From the NCBI RefSeq assembly GCF_963678635.1, contig NC_087066.1, positions 18,475,275-18,539,274 on the forward strand: a DNA stretch of 64,000 bases, read 5' to 3'. The stretch is from Symsagittifera roscoffensis. Taxonomy: Eukaryota; Xenacoelomorpha; Acoela; Convolutidae. This document shows positions 25,380 through 35,499 of the stretch, piece after piece. A program made the position numbers and the translations under genes. How positions within the stretch are numbered: the first letter of the stretch is position 1; every line of letters begins with the position of its first letter. The notes under the pieces are model-generated. The model was not told the origin of the DNA. It did no database searches and was given only the letters and a program-made list of their open reading frames with translations.

Positions 25380-26979
25380 GGTAAATATGAAATAAAATAA
25401 TTTTAACTAATAAATTCAAAATTTTACTAACCATTTTCTATCAATGTTTAATTTATTCTTTTGGTCTTCACACCACAATCATCTACAAAACAGAAAAAAG
25501 ACAAGTAAAAATACAAACTTGTTAATTTATAATAAAACTACTAAATCTTTCGCCCTAAATAAAGAAGTAAAATTCATACCCAATGTAGTAATTTCATTTA
25601 TAAATTATTTTGCCAAGAAGCAGTAAAATTAAATACGATGAAAATTTATAATTTTAAACTTCCCCAAAAGCAGTAAAATGCAATTTCAAAGCAATAAATT
25701 CATAAAATGAGAAAGCAGTACTAACCTTTTCAATATTTTCATTCATTAGCACAAGAATTCTATCCAAACTCGCACAGCTCGCCCACGAAGAATTGTTTAA
25801 ATAATGATTTTATGCTTCAAGCTTTCACTAACAACAACTCAAACAAGCAATAACAAGTTTCAAACTTTTCTTTAACCCGGTTGGAAAGGAACTATATACT
25901 AAACCAAACTAATCAACGCAGCTTACTAAACACCACAAATCATGAAATAACAGCATGACTAAGAAAAGAAAACCAACGGTACCCAAACCGGATTAACCCA
26001 GCTTAAAACTGGATAATTTCTTCTTTTGAAGATTATTATAAAGTCTAAGAAAGAAATAATATAACACAAAAAAGTCGTAAGACAAACCCAAACCAAAAAC
26101 AATTTGATTTTTGAAAAAAGGACACAACCAAAGTAACATAAGAAAGACCAGAAAAAACCAACATAAAATGTTATCACATAACAGGACCTTTCAAAGAAAC
26201 AGCATGAAATCATACTCCCACTCCTGGCCTAACCCACCAGAGAAGGACGTCCTGAGCATGCTTATAGCCGGCCTAACGCACCGCGCTACACCCACGCTTG
26301 GTGACTACACTTCAATTTTTAATAAGAGGTACTCAAGGGTGAGTAACTCTTCAAAATAACTGAACTAAAATAAAACGCTTTTGTGAAAACAACTAACTAA
26401 GATCATGACTAAAAACCAAATTAACAAAAATTTATAAAATGTAAATCATAATATGCAGTATATAAATCATACACAACACCAAAGACGAACATCCAAAGAC
26501 TAGACGATCCCATCACACTCGAACAAAAGAATGGCTAAACACAACCGACATGCCGACCACAATCACGACTCAAAGGATTTAGAGTACGACTTAACTTCGC
26601 AGAAAAGGACTTCATTGAACTAGACCAATGACCACCTCGATGTTCAAGTATACGTACAGATCCGAGTTACAAGGCATCCCTTCCAAACACGATTTTCACG
26701 CCATTCCCAGACGAGGCTGAACACAAAACAGTTCTCTACTAATACAGAAAAATCTGACATAGCAAACCATTTTGAAATCGGATTGATTTCATTGGGGATC
26801 ACAGTCGTTGTCGAATGACAAGATAACAACTTCATATCCATAATTCCAGCGTCCTGGAACGTTCTTCTTCAAGAGGAACCGGATAAGAAAATGATGTTCG
26901 CCAAATACCAACGTTCATCATCCATCCTTCAATTACAGAAAGAAAGATAAATCTAAAAACTCTGTAAACCCCGGATGGG
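25380..26979 (+). other. 3' non-coding region of copy A
   Basis: About 1.6 kb between ORF6 and the 3' LTR, conserved with copy B from 62704 on. It contains a cluster of 'gcagtaaa'-type motifs (about 25580-25735), the hairpin at 26324-26351 (AAGAG.TACTC / GAGTA.CTCTT) and a C/G-rich 'ggacgtcctgagcatgc' block. There is no convincing sense ORF. A reverse-strand frame at 25959-26213 is also open in part in copy B. The polypurine tract before the LTR is weak (ggatggg). Confidence 0.55.
26324..26351 (+). other. Conserved stem-loop in the 3' region (copy A)
   Basis: Two five-base stems on each side of a single mismatch enclose the loop AAGGGT. Copy B has the same structure at 63660-63687 with a different base at the mismatch. 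Confidence 0.55.
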
Positions 26980-27389
26980 TGAAACCTGATCTAAACTACA
27001 TTTTATTATTGGATAAATTAGATATTTTATCACTATAAAATATTTAATATTAACCAATCATATTCCATCTAACTAACAACCCACTTATTTGTAAGTGCTG
27101 AAATTACTTGTAATTTCAGCACCAGAGAGATTTGATTTTAACTTAGAAATTAGTTACCTCTCCAAGAGAACTTCAGCAGCCGCAATAAGCCAGTATACTC
27201 TAGATCTATTGAGCCTAGCAGAGACTAGTTAAACACCCTGAGACTACTAGATATAAGAGTAAGATTAGGATCGGTATTAGACTAAGAAGTTGCACGAATC
27301 TATCCGGCCGAAAATTAGATAGCGTGACGAGCAGACTGTGTACCCTATCCGAAATTACTCTATGAGTTATACACCTAACAAATAACTCA
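26980..27389 (+). repeat. 3' LTR of copy A
   Basis: 410 bp, starting TGAAACCTG and ending AACTCA, followed by the CAAG duplication (27390-27393). About 97% identical to the 5' LTR by eye count. Confidence 0.95.
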
Positions 27390-28044
27390 CAAGCCTAAGT
27401 TTGTCGTTGCTATTTTAGATTAATGGTAAAACTCAAACAAAAATTTTCCCAGTCTTTTATGTTTCTTGCAGTCCATCTGCCGAACCAATAAGAAAGTTAA
27501 GAACAAGTTTAAGAACAAGTTGGAAAGTATGTGCAGAACGGGTTGTAGAAGGAACTAATTTTCGATATATCTTGAGGATTTCACAATTGCTTAAATATCA
27601 GTTGTAACAATAAGTCTAGTTTCGGCTCTGTATATTTTGCATGCGTCCGAACCGAAATGTTCTCTGAAGTGTTCATCTTTGGCCAGCCTTTTGTCAAGCA
27701 GCTTGAACTGTGCGAGCGCTGAGTAGTCGAAAATAATTACAGTTTCCAGCGCGAATGAGCGAAACTGCTATTCAATTCTTTCTTTTCAATGTATTGCACT
27801 GTAGTAGTTACTTAATTTAGTTACTTAAATTAGATACTTACTTAATTTAGGTACTCTTCTGTTGTGGGTTTTGGGCCCCTTGTTACTGTTTCGGCATACT
27901 AGTTACATTAGTTATTACTAATATCATGATTAGAAACGCAATCGTTGTCTGCGTAGTATTTGCTCACGAATAATCATGCAAGATCAAAAGCGGTATAATC
28001 GATTTATTTTCAGGTCTAATGTTAATTAACTGTCTCGACTTAAA
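27390..28044. other. Host flank right of copy A; upstream region of the SLC10A7 gene
   Basis: No ORF is supported. A strong acceptor-like 'ttattttcag' at about 28005-28014 lies 30 bp before the SLC10A7 start, so a 5' UTR intron probably ends there. Confidence 0.4.
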
Positions 28045-29671
28045 ATGATCGCCCAGCTCAAAGATCGTCTGAAAAAGAATTGGTTCCTTTTAAGCATAGT
28101 TTTAGCCATAGTGGTAGCCAAATTTCAACCATGGATAGGGGCTAAAGATGGACCGCTTGCTCCTGAATACACTGTGAAATATGTAGCAGTGTTCGTTATT
28201 TTCTTCAACAGTGGTCTGTCAATCAAAACTGAAGAGTTCTCGAAAGCTTTATATCAACTAGAAGTTCACGCTTTTATTCAGCTGTTCACTCTCGGGTTTA
28301 TTCCAGTATTTGTGAAGTTTTTGATACCGTTTTTGACTAAACTGGGAATCCTTCGGGCACTTCTGACAGGGTTTCAAGTAGTGGCGTGTATGCCTCCCCC
28401 TGTCTCTTCGGCTGTGATTTTGACCAAGGCAGCCGAGGGTAACGAGGCAGTAGCAATATTTAACTCTGCTTTCGGAAGTTTTCTCGGCATATTTGTGACA
28501 CCGATGTTGCTACTTCAACTTGTCGGTGAGAGACATTAGCTTTTAAACTAATGTGACCAACAAAACTACCCACGTAGTGATTAATGCAAATAATTCATTA
28601 ATGTTTCTCAATTCATAGGTTAGAGGTTCAATGTGCAGAATGATTTATTCTTGTCATTTCAGGATGTGGTAAAATTAACATACACATGTACATAATTTGA
28701 ACAAAAAAATGTGATGTCCGCTATGGCACAGCAATGGTTCCTTTTGGAGGGGAACAGCTCGAGTGCTAGTCTGTTTCCTTGTCGATAAATGCTCTCAATG
28801 CAATTTATTCTTTAGATTTAACTGGAAAATTAGCAAAAATGTAAGTCAACTTCTGTGATCTTGAACTTCGTAATGGTTTGAAACAGTTGCAGTTAAACTC
28901 TTCTTATAAGGTTCAGTTAATATGCTCTTTAAGATTTCAACTCAGGTATTTTTCTGATAGTTTAATTCCTGCTTAAATTCCTAGTTTTTTATTGGCAATT
29001 TCATTTGACAATTTTGACCAATTTATTCGTATGTTAGCATGAACATACAAATTAAAATAATTTTTTCGTATCTTATTTATCCAGGAACTTCGAGTTCAGT
29101 CCCAGTGAGTAAAATATTCAACCAGCTCTTCCTTACTGTCGTTCTTCCAATCATCCTGGGGAATGCAATCAGGAGGAACTTCAAAGACTTCCTGGACCGA
29201 CAGAAGATACCGTACAGTCTGATTGGGAACCTAGTTCTTCTTCTGATCATATTCACTACTTTCTGTGACACATTTAGTAGCTCCAACTTCGAAATGGATA
29301 AACTCAGTCTTCTCCAAATCGCATTCGTGGTTGTAATATTTCAAATATTTGTGCTAACTTTGACTTTTAATTTAAGCACAAATGAAAATGTAGGTAAAAA
29401 ATTGAGGTTTCAGCCTGCAGATACAGTTGCAATTATATTTTGTTCGACTCACAAGTCATTGACGTTGGGGATCCCGATGTTGAAAATAATATTTAGCCAG
29501 GATCCAAACTTGCCTCTGTACTCGATTCCATTGTTAGTTTACCATCCCACCCAGATTTTATTAGGTGGGACTCTGGTTCCAGCAGTTCACAGATGGATGA
29601 AGAAAGAGCAGAAGAAAATAGACAACGCTGTGGATTCGGCAAACGAAATATACCCACCATCTGAAGCGTAA
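28045..29671 (+). CDS. SLC10A7: SLC10A7-type sodium/bile acid cotransporter family protein, two exons
   Basis: Exon 1 is 28045-28525 (donor gtgaga) and exon 2 is 29085-29671 (acceptor tttatccag). The phase-1 junction joins cleanly to give 355 residues, close to the about 340 of vertebrate SLC10A7. Family signatures are visible: 'FFNSGLS' (about 50-56), 'CMPPPVSSAVILTKA' (about 116-130), 'FNSAFGSFLGI' (about 140-150), 'ADTVAIIFCSTHKSLTLGIP' and 'YHPTQILLGG'. The protein is expected to cross the membrane about ten times. In vertebrates SLC10A7 acts at the secretory pathway and plasma membrane, affecting glycosylation and calcium entry rather than bile acid uptake; here the role is inferred from family. 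The start is the first ATG before a conserved 'KNWFLLSIVLAIV' helix. The mere two coding exons are notable, since vertebrate copies have many. Confidence 0.93.
28526..29084 (+). other. Intron of the SLC10A7 gene
   Basis: 559 bp, GT...AG, with nothing coding inside. Confidence 0.85.
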
Positions 29672-30989
29672 TCAAAATGTTCCGTTCGTTTATCGGAGTA
29701 GGGCAATGTTATTTTCAATTCCGATAATTAAATCATATCGTATTGGAAAAAAAGTGAAGGGTTTTCACGGATACCTTTAGAATTTTACGGAACTTGATAC
29801 AGGGATTAATTTATTGAGGTTTTACCACAACACTAATGTACATATCGCATAAAAAGGTTTAGAGCCACATGGAAGCTTCATCATCTTGGTGCTTTTGTGA
29901 ATACATTTGTATATTAAGTCGTTGCTTTATTCGTAATTGGCACATTTGTTTGTCCCAGAAGTGGTATAACTTCTATATATGATTTATGAAAGTCTTTATT
30001 GTAACAAATTTTTTAAATGAAAAAAAATCAGTCCCGTTTTTATTTAAATGTCTGTCGGTCTTTTTACACAAGCAGAGCTGGTGTTATAGTGTGAATTTTC
30101 TTTTTTTTCCGAACCTAAGTCGCAAATAGTGTTGCGATGCAATTGTTGCGACAAAAGGTGTTCATTTCGAAAGTGTCCATTTTGATACAACTATTAAGTA
30201 CAGCCAATGCTATGGATATTAACACAGACTATTATATTACAAATAGCACTTTAGCTAGGCAGCATGGATCTGTAGCGTAGAGGTACGGGAGGAGACCAGC
30301 ATCAAAATAAGAGGGTTCGAACCTGGGCAGGGTCAGATGTTTTAATGATGTTCACATGCTAGTTAAAATGCGTCGGCTCTATAAATTGGGGCCTTTTAGT
30401 TGGTAAATTTCTTTTCTTTCAAATTGACTGGTGCTGCTAATGCGTCATAATTGACTTGCGTTACTTCGCATTTATGTAGACTCATAATTGGAGTGCGTCA
30501 CTTATGAAATTTTATAGACTCAAAGTTTTACTCATTCAGTTTTCCAGTAGCGTTTTCGGTCATATTTTTGCTTCTGTATGCGAAGTGTAAATTCGCCTCT
30601 GTGTTAAATCTTAGAAAGAATGCAGTAAAATCTGTGTAGAATGGCATATTGTAGAGCGGCACGAGTGGTATAATGCGCGTGAATCGAGTTTTGTTGCAAA
30701 GCTAGATTGCAGTTAGTGAGATTTGTTTTATATATTATTGAAAGTTGTCGCATTCCTTAGATTTTGCGAGTTGTGCATCTTTGCTTTCTGTCTATTGTTG
30801 TCAGCAGTTGTTGTTGTTTGTAGCTGCAAAAAGAGGGGTCGTCAAATTCGTGTCTTCATTGCCGTTTATTTTCAGTATTCCACAATCCAAAGATTGTGGA
30901 GGCTGATTGATTGTTTCGTCTTGTCCGTAAAACTAACTGTGGCTTTCCCAGGAAAGAGCAGGAAGGACCCCTTCCGGCAGTACTGAGTA
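29672..30989. other. 3' flank of SLC10A7 and repeat-bearing intergenic DNA
   Basis: No gene seen. A tRNA-like head is at 30267-30341, and 'gaacctaagtcgcaaat' near 30110 is a member of the dispersed repeat also seen near 2330 and 36310. A second A-box-like 'cacgagtggtataatgcgcg' near 30660 may be another SINE head. Confidence 0.4.
30267..30341 (+). repeat. tRNA-like SINE head with strong B box
   Basis: The segment has 'tagcgtagagg' (A-box-like) and a perfect B box 'gggttcgaacctggg' at suitable spacing. The anticodon arm is not well formed, so a tRNA-derived SINE or tRNA pseudogene is preferred to a functional tRNA. Confidence 0.45.
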
Positions 30990-33020
30990 AACCCGGTTAT
31001 AGGGGGCAGTTTTTAGTACGGAGAACCGAGCAAAACTCCCGTGACCGATTTCGCGGGCATTTTTAGTTAGTGCTGAGAACCGAGCAAAATTCCTAATGTG
31101 CTCCGTTTTAATAAGTTGAGCCAGTTTGCGACTGCAACAGGGTTGTCCCACAGGTCGTCAAGTTTAAGAGATGTTGGCTTCAATGGACAGTTGAAGCGGT
31201 AGTGTGTGTCGTGCGGACTAGCGTTACAGTTCGAGCAGTTGTTTTAGATGCTTTTGTCGACAGATAGCTATTTAATTGTTTGCTATATCTACAGCGGAAT
31301 TGAGCAAGAGTACGTCGCGAACTTCTGGGAAGGCTGTTTTCTTCCGAAGCTGTTTCTGGAGTTTGAGAGCCTGTCAGTTTAGAGGTATGTTCGTAGTTTT
31401 CACCTCATATGAATGAATTGTTTTCAGAGCGACTTTGTATTGATCTGGTGTTTAGCGATCATTTTCATCAAGATGCTTTCTTTGATGCTGCCATAGTATT
31501 TTTCTGCAAAGGTTTTTTGCTTAGTCTCGACATCGGGTTGAGTTTAGTTGTGTGGTGGTCACACTGTTCTTGTTGATGGAAGCAGTTAAATTGTTTGCCT
31601 ACGTTTCATTGTGTTCTTTTGCTGACAGTATTTGAGTTTCACAATAAAGGTGTTGAATTGGGGTCATTTTTGTGCAGCCAGTTACAATTCTAAGTGCTGT
31701 ATTTTGTCGAGTTTGAAGATCTTTTTCCAACGAGAATACCTTACTGAAGGTGTCCCTACAGGAGCTGCGCAATTCAGAACGGCTTTATGGCCTTACATGT
31801 AATACTTGGATTTTCTTTGCTGCATCCCCAGCTTGTGCCTGAGAGCTTTTTCAGTAAGTTATTTCGTGTTTGCGTTTTGTTTATCACTTTGGCATTGTGT
31901 TCAGTGAGAGTAAAGAGGTTATCAAAAGTGACTCCTAGATTTTGGTTTTAGAAGTGTGTGTAAGGGTTGTTTTCAATAAACACATTAGTTTGATTCTTTA
32001 TTTCTTTGTTCCAGGTTGATTTAAGAGTCACTGAAGATTTGTCAGCCTCTAGTTTTAAATTGCGTTTCTAAAATCAATTTTATAGAGTACTTAGATAGGG
32101 CTGTACCTCTAGTTCAAGTTCAGTATTTTTCGGACCAGTGGTGGTGATAGAAATGTCATCTGATCTGCATAGGGTGTTGTTTTGATGTTTTCGGCAGATG
32201 GAAGGGGCATTGATGACATGTAAATATTGAACAGAATAGGCGGCGACAAGACTCCTCCATGAGGTACACCTTGTTTCATTCGTCGCATTTCTGATTTTTT
32301 CGTTTTTAAAATCCTAAGTTTTCTTGCGTGGTAAATATTATGTTATCCATCTTTTTGTATTCTTTGAAGAGACGACGTTTCAAGATCGTGCAGCAAGATA
32401 CCGTGATGCACTGTGTCGAAAGCTGTAGTAAAAACTAAAGCAAATAGGAGTGTCCTTTGTGGAGGACGAGGTTGACTTAGACCGTTTGTTATAAGGTGGA
32501 TTTAGTCCGTATATTAGTCCGCAGTCGAAGGTAGTGTATTTTGACCTGTGTTTCCGAAATCCGTGCTGCTGATCTGCTAGTGGGATTTTTTTGAAATCAT
32601 CCAGCAGGATAATTTCACTCAATTTCGCTACTGGGGTGAAGAGGGCTATGGGTCGGTAGCTTTTTGCTTGATCTTTGCTTTTGCCTGGTTTCAGTAAAGG
32701 AAAGAGTCTACAGACTTTCCAGTTTTGCAGAATGATTGAGGAATTGAGAGCTAGTGATATTAGTTCTGTTTTTCTTGCAGATTGATCCAGCTGAATGGAA
32801 GGGGAACGTAGTCGCTGGTTTTCTCCGTTCCCAGAATAAAAACACGAATTGGGCAACGATGTTCTTGTTGCATGTTTGTACGAGATTTGGGCCATGCCGT
32901 GAGGCATGGCGTGGATACTGCCGCGAAGAGGCACTCGTACTTCGGTATTCATTGTTGTCAGTTGTCGTATGACGTGTGACGATATTTAATATTCTGGACA
33001 TCCAGACTCCATGAGCAATT
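30990..33020 (-). pseudogene. Jockey-like LINE fragment (reverse transcriptase and C-terminal end)
   Basis: Read on the reverse strand from 33020 down, broken frames show RT motifs in order: 'PLLKPGKSKDQAKSYRPIAL', 'QHGFRKHRS', 'AFDTVHHGILL' (catalytic Asp), 'QGVPHGGVLSPPILF', 'YADDISI' (catalytic pair), then a C-terminal 'CSNCNASPHDTHYRFNCP' zinc-knuckle-like motif and 'DLWDNPVAVANWL'. This order and the Cys/His end are typical of Jockey-superfamily elements. No endonuclease is seen, so the 5' end is missing. Several frameshifts and stops show it is dead. Beyond the C-terminus, about 31015-31105 holds two copies of 'gagaaccgagcaaaa', part of its 3' tail. Confidence 0.85.
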
Positions 33021-33353
33021 GTCATTCTAGATCCGGAAATATAAGGTTTGCCTTAATTAAGTCTGATTGCCTTAATTAATAATTATTGATTGAAATTCAG
33101 ACCCTACTACTGTTTTCTCTCCCCCACCAGATGTAAGGGCTATTTTTACGGTGCAACGACTGTTTTGCCAAGCTGTTCATGAGAAAAAATTTAAAAGTCA
33201 TTGGGCAATCAACTCGCTTGCCAGTTTTTACGACAATTGTTCAATGTCGACAAAAGTTAAAAGTATAAACAATGCGTTCGGAACGTTATTGAGATCGCTT
33301 TTTTCAGATTAGGTTTGTTGCTTGCGCAGAGCCATCTTTGAATATCAAGTAAA
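33021..33353. other. Upstream region of the LLPH-like gene
   Basis: No coding seen. A possible acceptor ('cttttttcag') near 33300-33308 precedes the start codon by about 45 bp. Confidence 0.35.
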
Positions 33354-35499
33354 ATGGCACGAGGGCTTCACAGCCAGTCTCTGAAGCGGACGAAGAGGGA
33401 GAGAGTGAAGAAGCGACTGGAGAAGCTAGAGGGCATCCAGAAGGCCAAGGAGGATGGCACGTATGTTCCGAAGCCATGGGAGAACAGACCCCTCATCCAG
33501 GAGTTGTACGCGTTCGCTCTTAAGAGTCACACGACCAAAGGGGATCGCCAGAGATCGGAGAGTCAGAGTAGTTCGGGTGACAAGGATCCCCTCATGGATC
33601 TAGGTGCGTTCATCGACGCCTGCATACGTTTGGTTTTTCGAAAAGCTGATTATGCAAATGCTACGCTGGGTTGTTTTAACTATCCACTCACCTTTCTCTT
33701 TTTACTTGCAAACTTTGGCTCGACAAGGTTGGATTATAACATAAGTTTTGATTTCATAATAATTAAGGTATTCCAAAAATTTCTGTTGTTCATGTCTTTG
33801 TTGTTCATATTTTTGTTGCATGATTTTTATCTAAGTTTTTCACCATTCACTTGATGCTTACTTTAAGTACAGAGGTAAAGACAGTTCTAGGCTAGTATTA
33901 GTCGTTTTAATCGGGTTGCTCGAGGTGCAGTAATCTATCCCTTTAGGGAAAGTTTGATTGATATATTAATTGTTAAAAATAACTTGAAATAAACCAAATG
34001 GAACGAATTTTTGAAATCATTTATTTGAGCATTTTCATATTTTTAAATTTTAATTGACGTTTGCTTACCCCGATTAAACCAATAACCTTTGAAATTAAAA
34101 CTTAGTTTTTTTATGATGGTAAGTAGTTTTTTATACAGGGAAGATGAAATAGTTTTATCGATTACAACAGGAAGTTTCTCATATTCTTTTAGTTGCTTTG
34201 AATGGACTTTGAAATATCAGATAAGTAAACCTAAGTGTTCAATTACCCTTTAGTACAATTTATAATCGAAATTTATATAAATTTTAAATAGGGATCTCAA
34301 ATGCTCTTGGTTCCGGTTTTCGCCGTATCCAGTGAGTTTTTACGCAACCAAAGGTTTTTTAAACGGCCAAAAAGTTTTACGCGAGTAATAATTGTTTAAA
34401 AACTGCATAAAGTTACATGAAAGTTATGCTTATTTCCGACTGAAATTTTGTTCGGTGAACAAGGTAACTATTAGCAACCTATTTGTTCTTCCAATCGTAA
34501 TATTGCTCATCTAACTATTAGAACACCAAAAACAGCTATGAAATGAAAATTCGAAATTGTTGGGTGATCAGAGCAGAAAAGAGCTTTAAAAATTGCTTGC
34601 ATTATCTCTTTGCAGATCTGAGGTCTCCCGGAACTCCTCGCAGTCTTGAAGACGCAGAAAGTGCCTCAGTGCACTCAAAAGACGACGCCAGCTCCCTCAC
34701 CTCCCGTAGCAGCAAGTACTCCCTGCGCAACATCGAAAAGCAGCTCCTCACCAAACTCCAGTCATCCAAAACCATGCCAGACTGGCTGTCCAGAAAGGAC
34801 CGACGCAAGGTTACACTCTTAACACGACCGGTTTCTTTCTTGATCTGATTTTCGGTTAAAATGTGAAATTGCCATTGTGTTCTTCGATTAATTTAAGCCT
34901 GGTCAAATTTGCCGAGCATGGAAGTGTCGTTATTTTCGTATTTTCAATTATTTAATAGTTGGAATATGGGAATAGATTATCTGGAATCTGACAAAAAAAG
35001 CTTTACAGCTGTCAATTATGTTTGAATTCTAGACCTTTGAATAAATTTTGATTGACTGACTGTACGCTTTCTGGAATAGCTGGAAAAGTCGTTACACTGT
35101 AATTTTGAATTATCAGCATAAGAAATAACCTGATCCATAATTGGAACTGTTTCACCGTTCCAGGGATTTTAATGTCCGAAGACGTGCATATTGTAAGAGC
35201 ACACGGTCGCTACTTGCCAAAACCTTTTTACGAATTATCGCCTGTTACGAATTGTCGACCAGCCGTTCGAAGATGAAACATTTAAACAGTTTTTGTTGCT
35301 TTTTGATTCCATTTCTACTTTGGTGGTGTTAGTCTGCATGTTGATAAAACTGTTTTTTAAGGTATTCCGCAGCATGAAGAAAGTGAAGAAGATCAAGAAG
35401 ACATCCCGCTTCAAGAGGATCAAACGCAAACTTCAGAAACGAGAGAACTCCAAAATGGACACTGCAGACAGTAAAACAACAGAAGCCACTGCTGTATAA
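33354..35499 (+). CDS. Basic LLPH-like nuclear/nucleolar protein, three exons
   Basis: The exons are 33354-33603 (donor gtgcgt), 34616-34809 (acceptor tttgcag, donor gttaca) and 35362-35499 (acceptor tttttaag). The phases fit and give 193 residues. The N-terminus ('MARGLHSQSLKRTKRERVKK') and the C-terminus ('MPDWLSRKDRRKV' followed by a Lys/Arg-rich tail) resemble the conserved ends of LLP homologue proteins, small nucleolar proteins linked to growth and ribosome biogenesis. The middle is Ser-rich and unconserved, and the protein is longer than vertebrate LLPH. The family call is from memory of the pattern and is tentative; that it is a real gene is better supported, by codon-rich G/C exons in AT-rich surroundings and matching splice phases. 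A short copy of exon 2 lies downstream at 35735-35772. Confidence 0.7.
33604..34615 (+). other. Intron 1 of the LLPH-like gene
   Basis: 1012 bp between donor gtgcgt and acceptor tctctttgcag. Reading through from exon 1 yields only a spurious hydrophobic extension. Confidence 0.7.
34810..35361 (+). other. Intron 2 of the LLPH-like gene
   Basis: 552 bp between donor gttaca and acceptor ttttttaag. No coding seen inside. Confidence 0.65.

Larger units (their letters stand above)
8915..27389 (+). mobile_element. Giant env-bearing LTR retroelement, copy A (complete length, inactivated)
   Basis: The element runs from LTR to LTR over 18475 bp and is flanked by CAAG at 8911-8914 and 27390-27393, a 4-bp target duplication. 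The LTRs (408 and 410 bp) start TG and end CA and differ at about 11 substitutions plus one 2-bp indel by eye, so the insertion is not very recent. Inside, in order: primer binding site, ORF1, leader, ORF2, gag-pol, ORF3/4, ORF5, env-like gene, ORF6, long 3' region. Every gene is broken by frameshifts, stops, duplications or deletions. Protease-RT-RNase H-integrase order, a GPY-like integrase tail and the 4-bp duplication suggest the Ty3/gypsy (metavirus/errantivirus) group. The length and number of extra ORFs are far above the usual 5-8 kb. Confidence 0.93.

Noticed and set aside
25444-25626. 60-codon sense frame in the 3' region of copy A
   Set aside because: The matching segment of copy B is not open in this frame.
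26940-26979. Classical polypurine tract before the 3' LTR
   Set aside because: Only a short ggatggg is present. A real tract could not be identified with confidence.
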